Made by a program: the position numbers and the translations under genes. Positions 57,624 through 64,000 of a stretch of DNA of 64,000 bases are shown here, piece after piece; within the stretch, counting starts at the first letter, position 1, and each line of letters opens with the position of its first letter. The notes under the pieces are model-generated. The model saw nothing but the letters and a program-made list of their open reading frames with translations. It made no database searches and had not been told where the DNA came from. The stretch comes from Podospora pseudoanserina (taxonomy: Eukaryota; Ascomycota; Sordariomycetes; Sordariales; Podosporaceae), in assembly GCF_035222485.1 (NCBI RefSeq), contig NC_085920.1, positions 186,001 through 250,000 on the forward strand, written 5' to 3'.

Positions 57624-57653
57624 AGAGAGGGAGAGAGAGAGAGAGAGCGAGAG
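57624..57653. repeat. GA-rich microsatellite
   Basis: An AGAGAGGGAGAGAG-type run with one GC interruption, about 830-860 bases upstream of the forkhead start. Read on the gene strand it is a CT tract, often found in fungal promoters. Confidence 0.75.
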
Positions 57654-58501
57654 GCGTTGCTCGATGAGGCCTGGGCCAGTAGCCTCATGGCCCATGCCTG
57701 CATTGGAGTCCAAAAAAACGGCAGCCAGAAAAAGTGACAGATATCCGACAGGGGATCGACACGGCCGGCCCTGGCCCACCGAAAAAAGCAGGAAGCCGTA
57801 ACTGCGTAGACACAAGACAGGCGAGACTCAAGGGCGGTGACGGGTGACGGGTGACAGGCGACAGGCGGCAAAGAAAAGCTCACACAAACTTATTGTCTTT
57901 TCTTTTGTTCCCTTGCTGCAGCTTGTCGAGGTCGATAGTCGTTCGTGCATGATCCGGATGCCGTTCTGGTTTTCCCCGCTGGTTATGGACGACGACGACG
58001 ACTGGGGAGTGAGCCATGCCAAACTCAGACCAAAAAGCCGTCCCATTCCGCCAGTCTGCCCCACGGTCCCTCCTACCACTTGACGGACGAGAGCAGTGGA
58101 AATGGCGGGAACATGGGAAAAAAAAAGAGAAAAAAGGGCAAGGCCTTGCGGAAGGGTGCAGAGGTCACCGGCCCTCTCGCCATGGGGGGACCAATCAACG
58201 ATGCTGGCTCAAAACGGCTTTGGGCCAATTGGTTGAGCATGTCCAATGACAAACCCGGCCACTGCCTCAACAGGAGGCATTCTGCACCGTGCGATGGACG
58301 GCGATGGACGACCATAGGACCTGGCAACAATTTGTGGTTATGCAAAGCGCGTTTCAGTCTTCTAGAAGCTTTGGAGAAAGAGATGCAGGTTCATTTGCGC
58401 TGCCTTGTTGATGCTTGTCAGTCCTGGCAGCCAGCCGCAGAGCCAGGGCGCGAGAAGCCGTCTCCCCACGGAGTCAACAAGGACCTTCCCCGGGGGTCCA
58501 T

Positions 58502-58537
58502 AACGTCCTCAGCGTCCCCAGCGTCCCAAGCGTCCCG
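58502..58537. repeat. 9-bp tandem repeat, 4 copies
   Basis: Four near-identical units of type AGCGTCCCN (58502, 58511, 58520, 58529), differing at one or two bases. Confidence 0.75.
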
Positions 58538-59173
58538 GGGCCATCTGTCGGTCTCCTCCGGTGCTGTCTATCTCTGACGCCCGTCTCCACGTACACGTGC
58601 GAAAGGCCCCAAAGGCCCATCTATCCCGGGCGCAGAGAAAGGCCTGCCAAGACGCAGTCACGGGCAAGTCTCGGTAGCGCAGGCGAGGGTTTTCCGAAAG
58701 GCGATCTGCTCAAGCGAACAAATGAGTGGCGCGATCATGTTCCACGCTCCGGATTCGGGAGGCGGCATCCTCAGACGTGACGGGGCTGGCCCCATGTCGG
58801 CGGAGATAATGGATATGATGACCTGGCCAGGTGGTGGTGTCACAAGAAAGAGTCAGGGGAAGTTGAAGAGTGCTGACGTTTGAGATTTTGCTGACTTCTT
58901 TTCTCATGACTGTGGACAGCAACAACTTGCTCTGAAATTGGCCGGATTTCCGGTCTTGTGCTGCAACATCGGCGGTGGATCTTACATGTCTGTCTGTCTC
59001 TCTGTGGTGGCCGACCCCACGGCGCCGGGGAAAAGGGGTCCCCTTCACGGGCCGATGTCGCCCATCGCCCTGGCCACCCTTCCTCTTACGGGCTATGATG
59101 ATGCTAGGTAGGTATTGTCGATAATCTCCACGATGCAGCGGCAGGTGAGGGATGACCAGAGATTTGGCGTACA

Positions 59174-61098
59174 CTATTTCCTATAATAAATCTTTGGTGG
59201 AACGTTAGTTGACCAAACAATGTGAGCACACAATAGCGGTTCCTTCTGACATACCTTCTTGAACTGAAAGTGGAGCTGAAGAATGCCCTTGTCAACACAC
59301 CAGAGATGTCAGCATCGCGCTCGTAACACAGAGGAGGACGCATAAGGGAGATCAAAATGAAGCCTGGGCGGATTGGCTAGGGGAGGCTGACTATGACCGA
59401 GGGCGTGTCTAACGTCAACTGCTGTTGCGCGGCGCACATTTGCCTTCCTAGGCAGATGATTACCCAGTTGGGCCGTCGAGACCTGGGTCGCGCCTCACAC
59501 CACACCACCACCACAAGCGGCACAGCATAGCGTTCCCCTGCCAAGCAGCGCCATAATGTGTTGCACAGGTCACAGACATATGTACATACCTTGTCAAAGC
59601 TGCTCTTGAAGCCACGCTCCTTCTTGGCGCTGTAGTCCCATTCGCGGTCGACGATGCGGAAGGCGATATCCTCGTAGGGCGGGCCGGCGATGAAACGAAT
59701 GAGACAGGTGTCTTCGGACCCTGCGGGGGCTAGAGACTCTCCCTTTCTACGGCCGTGCTCCCGGATGATCTTGAATGTCGGTGCTTTGGTCTTGTCGATG
59801 AGGTCGGGGTAGAAGATGTTGAACTTGTAGCCCTGAACCACCTTGGGAGGGGGGTGGTCGTGGTCGTAGTGTGTCTGGTTGTACTTGTTCCACTCGTATC
59901 CCATCTGCACACGGTTGAAGTAGCGTGGCTTTCGCGGCCGATACTTGTCCGCCCAGAGAGGCTTCGAGACTCCTGGCACCTCTTCCTCTGCCGTGAAGAT
60001 CTCCTCGCCCTCGCTGATCCCCTTTGCAACCTCGCGGTCATACAAGGCCTTGGTCGCCTGAGAGAAGTCTTCGGTGCCGACAACAGCGAAGCGAGCAGTT
60101 CCCGGGGGTGGAGCACTGGATGAACCGGCACTGGCGCTGGCACTGGCACTGGCCATCACAGCTGCCGATGGTCCGGATGCCGGCTTAGAGGAAGAACCGG
60201 CCGATCCCAACGCCGGCGCCGCCCCGGCGTAGCCATCGGAAGCCTCTAATTCCCTGGCCTTTTCCAGGTCACGGGTCTTGAGCAGGTCGACCCGGGCCGC
60301 CTTGATTTCTTCGCATATGCTCTTGAGAGTAGCCTTGGCCTTGTAAACCAAGAGACTCTTGAGAAGCTGTTCCCAATAGTCCGTGTCGATGGGCTCGTTG
60401 GACTGCAGCTTGGCCCTGATCTGCTTCTCGAGCGCCTCCAGCTGGGCCAGCGACTTGGGACTCAGGATTCGGTCCACATCCGACGCCACCGAGGTCACAG
60501 CTCTTCCCTCGGGACCCTGTGGCTTCAGTTTCTGACGGCGGTCGGCGCACAGGGCGAGCAGCGCTGTCCAGTATTCCTTGTTCTTCTTGTTGCACTCGAG
60601 AGTGTGGTAGGACCTGATGTCTTCGTCGAGCTCCCTGAGCTGCGCCTCACCAAGACTTTCGAGGACGGCTTCGGGACCGAGAATGCTGATTTCGGCATCG
60701 GCATCATGGTCGTCAAAGATATCGCGGTCCGTGTCAATGAAGCGGAGGTTGAAGGCGAGATGGTCGATGGGTTTGGCTCGGTGCTCCCGGACGCGGATGT
60801 CGGCCTTCTTCTTTGCCTGATTGAGGACGAACTTGTCCTCGTCTGCTACGAACTGCTCGGACTGCTGGTCTTGGGTCAGGTACCGTCCAGAAGCAGCAGC
60901 AGCACTGTTTGCCCCGGTGCTCTTGGAAGGCGGCGGACGGTGTGTTTTGGAAATACGGTTGGACGAGTCGAATCGAGGACCCGTGATGTCTCTGTCCCCG
61001 TCTCTTCCTCCTCCCGCTACTCTTCGGTCTCTGGCGTCCCTGTCGCCCTGAAGTGGCGACTTCCAGCCGTTGATCATTGCTTGTCTCCCGGGATCCAT
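59174..61098 (-). CDS. Cactin, spliceosome-associated protein
   Basis: Three exons: 61098-59590, 59287-59255 (33 nt), 59191-59174 (18 nt); introns of 302 and 63 bp; 519 residues. Cactin is a conserved nuclear protein of the late spliceosome that helps splice certain introns and supports genome stability. The middle conserved domain reads DEDKFVLNQAKKKADIRVREHRAKPIDHLAFN. A Ser/Ala-rich linker (about 310-345) follows. The very conserved C-terminal domain contains WADKYRPRKPRYFNRVQMG, KFNIFYPDLIDKT, DTCLIRFIAGPPYEDIAF and REWDYSAKKERGFKSSFDK. The two tiny exons add GILQLHFQFKK and IYYRK, the standard Cactin end. The start MDPGRQ is the first true ATG of the frame. It is shorter than animal Cactins because the N-terminal RS-like part is missing. 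Divergent from the WD40 gene across 828 bp. Confidence 0.93.
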
Positions 61099-61926
61099 GT
61101 TTGTCGGGCCGCCGCGGTGTGTGGTGGTGCAGGTTGTCGATGTTTCTTTTTTTGTCAAATAACGTGCTCGTATGGTCCCTGGCCGCCGGTAGCTGCTGTG
61201 ATACCAGTGGAAAATGAATGGAATGTCGTCGTGCTACACACAGTCTTGGGTTCTGAGGATTGCCGACCTGAGCCGGGCGCTGTTGAAAAGAAAAAGGGCA
61301 GAGATGGATGGATGGGAAAGTTGGAAGTCAGGAGGAGGCTGCAGCTGGCTTGCGGCACTGCGACAAGTGAAACCTTGCTTGCAGACTGGCTGCCAAGACA
61401 CTATCGTCAGCTCGCCTTGCCCTGGAGCCCTGTAGTCCAGGTAGGTGTTATCGATAAGCCCTGCCCTGTTGCTGTTGTTCAGCTGTCTCAGCTGCTGTTG
61501 TGCTGGGGCACAGCTGCCGTGGGGGGTGGGTAATTTGACAGCAGATGCCGGAGCTTTGCCGGCGTCCCTCGTTGTCAATTGTGCGTTTGTGCTGCGTTCC
61601 ATCTGCAACAGTCACAGTTGAAGCTGTCGCAAGCAACACCTCTCAGACGGAACGGGGGCATCACCAGCGAAACTGGACGCGCCAACGCTGCGCTCAGGCA
61701 CAGCACACAGCATCTTCCACACCGTTGTTATCGATTTCTAGCGCGCGTCTTATCAGCTCTCCACCAGTGCCTATCCCGAATACCTCCCTACCCACCTACC
61801 GTAGCTACGTTAGCTACCTGAATTGCCCTGTCCTCCCTCGAATGCGATTCTATACTCGAGAACATATACATCTCCCGTGATCCCATAACCATGCCACCGT
61901 GAATCGAGGAAAAGCCCCCCATTGCC
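61099..61926. promoter_or_regulatory. Divergent promoter between Cactin and Rtc1-like genes
   Basis: About 830 bases shared by two divergent housekeeping genes. No coding sequence is supported; a 309-codon plus-strand frame that enters it (60604-61533) is the antisense shadow of Cactin. Confidence 0.5.
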
Positions 61927-64000
61927 ATGCACCACAACCAGGGCAAAATCATGCGCAAGCTACTCAGCAAACATGCGACAGACTCGCACGAGTCCACGGC
62001 CTCGGCGACTGTCACCAGCTCTCCCTCCAATAACTACGGATCAATCGCCCCCCAAAATGTCAGCTACAAGACGGGTGCACCCCTGTCCTGCCTGGACCAG
62101 TCGCCTGACGGGAGAAGCGCTGTCCTGGCCAGCCACCATGTGCTGAAGCTGATCAAGCTCGACGGTGGACTTCGGGTACAAGAGGAAGTCGACTTGCGCG
62201 CAATCCTGACCTCGCAGCCTGCGCACCGTAACAATGTCCCTACTGGTGCCGTGGCCGACCAGTTGTCTATTCAGGATGTCAAGTGGGGGAGTGTTATCAA
62301 CAGGGAGGTCCTCTTCACGGCCTGCACCAGCGGCATCATCTTTCAGTACGATGTGAACCGGGCCAAGGCTACAAGGGTCGGCGCGCCTCTTGAATTCATC
62401 CAAATGCGGGAGGACTCTCGCCAGGTCAACTCTCTCGACTTGAATCCCCATCACTCTTCATGGCTCTTGTCTGGAAGTCAGGACGGTCTGTTGCGGTGCT
62501 TCGATGTGCGCACACCTGTTAACACCAGGACGTGGCCAACATACCGTGCTCTCCAGTCCTTCAAGTCACACGCGGATGGTGTCAGGCATGTCCAGTGGTC
62601 GCCCAAGGACGGCTTCCTATTCGCCTGCGGGACAGAGCAAGGGATGGTGCTGAAGTGGGACATGCGGAAACCAAGCTCCCCTATTCTGAGGATCAATGCC
62701 CACGAAAAGGCCTGTACCTCGATTGCATGGCACCAGGATGGCACCCATCTTGTCAGTGCTGGGCTCGACAGCAAGTGCAACATCTGGGACATGTCCAAGA
62801 CGGACAAGAGACAGAAGCCAAAGTATGTTATATCAACACCTGCCCCCGTTGGCTCACTGGCATGGCGGCCTGGCCAATGGTCGGCAACAGCACAGGGCAA
62901 GCGGGCCTCGCAGCTCGCAGTGTCCTACGATGAAAGCGGCATGAAGCGGTTTGGCATGAATTCAGTTCACATCTGGGACCTCGCTCGCCCTACCATGCCC
63001 TACAAAGAAATCCAGAGGTTCGAATACGCACCCAACTCCATTCTCTGGCACGACCAATACCTCCTCTGGACCGCTGGCCGTGATGGCTTCCACCAGTGTG
63101 ACGTCTCCTTTGCGCCCAAGGTCATGGACCGCCAAACAATGTCGGCCTTTGCCTTTTCCTCACAAGGCGAGGTCGCCATGTGCTTGGACGAGCGACCTAT
63201 GCCCACCCGCCCCCGACCCAACATTGTTCACCATGACAATGCTTCCACTCACGAATCACCATCTTACAGCTCGAGCCCCACTACTCCAAGATTCAGCGTC
63301 AGTCGCAGTGATTCCGAGGATGACGCTATTGGCAGCTTCTTGGGCTCCAGGCAGCCAGGCAACGGCAGCCGCAAACGCAGAGCGAGCATGCGATCTGCGA
63401 ATACCCTCAGCACCACACCACCTGTTGGGCCTGCCATGGGTGAGACACTGTCACTGGAAGACACGATCGAAGTGACGGGTACATACCAGCCGAATCAAGC
63501 CATGGCCATCGGCACATATCCGGGCCCTACCAATGCTGAGGTAGATGTCTATCTCAGCCTCAACTACCTCCAGGCCATCCATTTAGAGCTACCTTACAAA
63601 CCCGGTGGGCCGTCTTTGCCAGAGCGGATGACGACCATCTTGGACCACTTTGCCAAAGCTGCCGCAAGAGTTAGGCTTTCAAGACTGTCACACACCTGGA
63701 TGAACCTCCTCTTCCTGATCAAGCTTCTCCTCGAGCGTCGCGCACAGTACCACCTCGAGTTTCGGATGGACAAGTACCAAAATTCAACCATCAAAAAGAA
63801 AGATGCGGCTAGACATCGGTCACTGGGTCAGCTCCGTGCCGAACCACCCAGCTTTGGGATTGGCGGGGAAGCAAGCCCACGGAAGATGGCCTCTCTGGCA
63901 AGTTTCGACCGGGTCCTTCATCCACGATCACTTTTATCTGAAGAGCTCGAAAGCACCTCCAATCAACCTACCCCGCTGGCTCGCCCAGTTCCCGATACAC
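61927..64000 (+). CDS. Rtc1/WDR24-like WD40 protein of the SEA/GATOR2 complex (5' part)
   Basis: Open without a stop or visible intron from the ATG to the window edge, 691 codons; the C-terminus is missing. Rtc1 (Sea2) and animal WDR24 belong to the SEACAT/GATOR2 complex at the vacuole, which relays amino-acid supply to TORC1. A WD40 propeller covers about residues 50-400, with repeat signatures SGSQDGLLRCFDVR, ACGTEQGMVLKWDMRKP, SAGLDSKCNIWDM, NSVHIWDLARP and TAGRDGFHQCDV. The blade SWLLSGSQDG and the spacing match Rtc1. A Ser-rich linker (about 440-510) is followed by a helical part (LNYLQAIHLELPYKP; MNLLFLIKLLLERR). A C-terminal RING-like domain is expected beyond the window. The start was chosen as the first ATG after a CA-rich leader. 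Confidence 0.88.
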   Translation, partial: MHHNQGKIMRKLLSKHATDSHESTASATVTSSPSNNYGSIAPQNVSYKTGAPLSCLDQSPDGRSAVLASHHVLKLIKLDGGLRVQEEVDLRAILTSQPAHRNNVPTGAVADQLSIQDVKWGSVINREVLFTACTSGIIFQYDVNRAKATRVGAPLEFIQMREDSRQVNSLDLNPHHSSWLLSGSQDGLLRCFDVRTPVNTRTWPTYRALQSFKSHADGVRHVQWSPKDGFLFACGTEQGMVLKWDMRKPSSPILRINAHEKACTSIAWHQDGTHLVSAGLDSKCNIWDMSKTDKRQKPKYVISTPAPVGSLAWRPGQWSATAQGKRASQLAVSYDESGMKRFGMNSVHIWDLARPTMPYKEIQRFEYAPNSILWHDQYLLWTAGRDGFHQCDVSFAPKVMDRQTMSAFAFSSQGEVAMCLDERPMPTRPRPNIVHHDNASTHESPSYSSSPTTPRFSVSRSDSEDDAIGSFLGSRQPGNGSRKRRASMRSANTLSTTPPVGPAMGETLSLEDTIEVTGTYQPNQAMAIGTYPGPTNAEVDVYLSLNYLQAIHLELPYKPGGPSLPERMTTILDHFAKAAARVRLSRLSHTWMNLLFLIKLLLERRAQYHLEFRMDKYQNSTIKKKDAARHRSLGQLRAEPPSFGIGGEASPRKMASLASFDRVLHPRSLLSEELESTSNQPTPLARPVPDT

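Larger units (their letters stand above)
56795..59173. promoter_or_regulatory. Long upstream region of the forkhead gene
   Basis: About 2.4 kb up to the Cactin 3' end. It is probably a long promoter and leader of the forkhead gene, as is common for developmental regulators. It includes a GA microsatellite and a 9-bp tandem repeat (both listed). No supported gene. Confidence 0.45.

Noticed and set aside
59377-59589. Continuation of the Cactin frame past 59590
   Set aside because: It reads through intron 2's donor GTATGT and loses the conserved GILQLHFQFKK/IYYRK end, which is found in downstream exons. It is kept only as a possible retained-intron isoform.
60604-61533. 309-codon plus-strand open frame
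   Set aside because: Antisense to the conserved part of Cactin; no domain.

Overview
The window is nuclear DNA of a filamentous ascomycete, most likely a Sordariomycete of the Sordariales. The evidence is many short introns (about 50-120 bp) with GTAAGT/GTATGT-type donors and CTAAC-like branch sites, about 20 protein genes spaced 0.5-2 kb apart on both strands, typical fungal families (Zn2Cys6 regulators, GH11 xylanase, fungal 7TM 'rhodopsin-like' protein, NmrA-like reductase, NACHT/NLR relic), and one very AT-rich gene-free island that looks like sequence aged by repeat-induced point mutation (RIP). Most gene models below are spliced models that I built by hand. Phase and reading frame agree across every junction given.

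Layout. 1-2.5 kb: a broken NLR (NACHT) gene next to an AT-rich island. 2.5-3.8 kb: four-exon fructosamine-kinase-like gene. 5.5-6.6 kb: single-pass membrane protein with a short collagen-like Gly-X-Y run. 7.2-28 kb: an accessory-looking stretch with an NmrA-like reductase, a Zn2Cys6 regulator divergent from a SAM methyltransferase, a BTB protein, two small single-pass membrane proteins, a zinc alcohol dehydrogenase, a cytochrome P450, a regulator combining C2H2-type fingers with Zn2Cys6, and a BAHD-type acyltransferase. It resembles a set of tailoring enzymes without a PKS/NRPS backbone in view. 28.7-32.6 kb: a coiled-coil protein ending in PPxY and a disordered protein of unknown role. 32.8-40.4 kb: secreted and membrane proteins (a six-exon Ser/Thr-rich secreted protein with a 26-nt exon, a secreted probably GPI-anchored PEBP-fold protein, a 7TM protein, a secreted Cys protein). 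42.3-43 kb: GH11 xylanase with plausible XlnR-type sites upstream. 44.3-45.9 kb: an XLF/Nej1-type end-joining factor. 45.9-54.6 kb: 8.7 kb in which I can support no gene, between two convergent genes. 54.6-56.8 kb: forkhead transcription factor. 59.2-61.1 kb: Cactin splicing factor, divergent from an Rtc1/WDR24-type WD40 protein of the SEA/GATOR2 complex that runs off the right edge.

The window mixes conserved housekeeping genes (Cactin, Rtc1, XLF, forkhead) on the right with accessory genes on the left. I did not find a clearly new multi-gene system. The strongest leads are the decayed NLR, the backbone-less enzyme and regulator neighbourhood, the repeated LGxIGG motifs plus Ku-binding-like tail in the XLF homologue, the micro-exons in Cactin and in the secreted 382-residue protein, and the large empty convergent interval.
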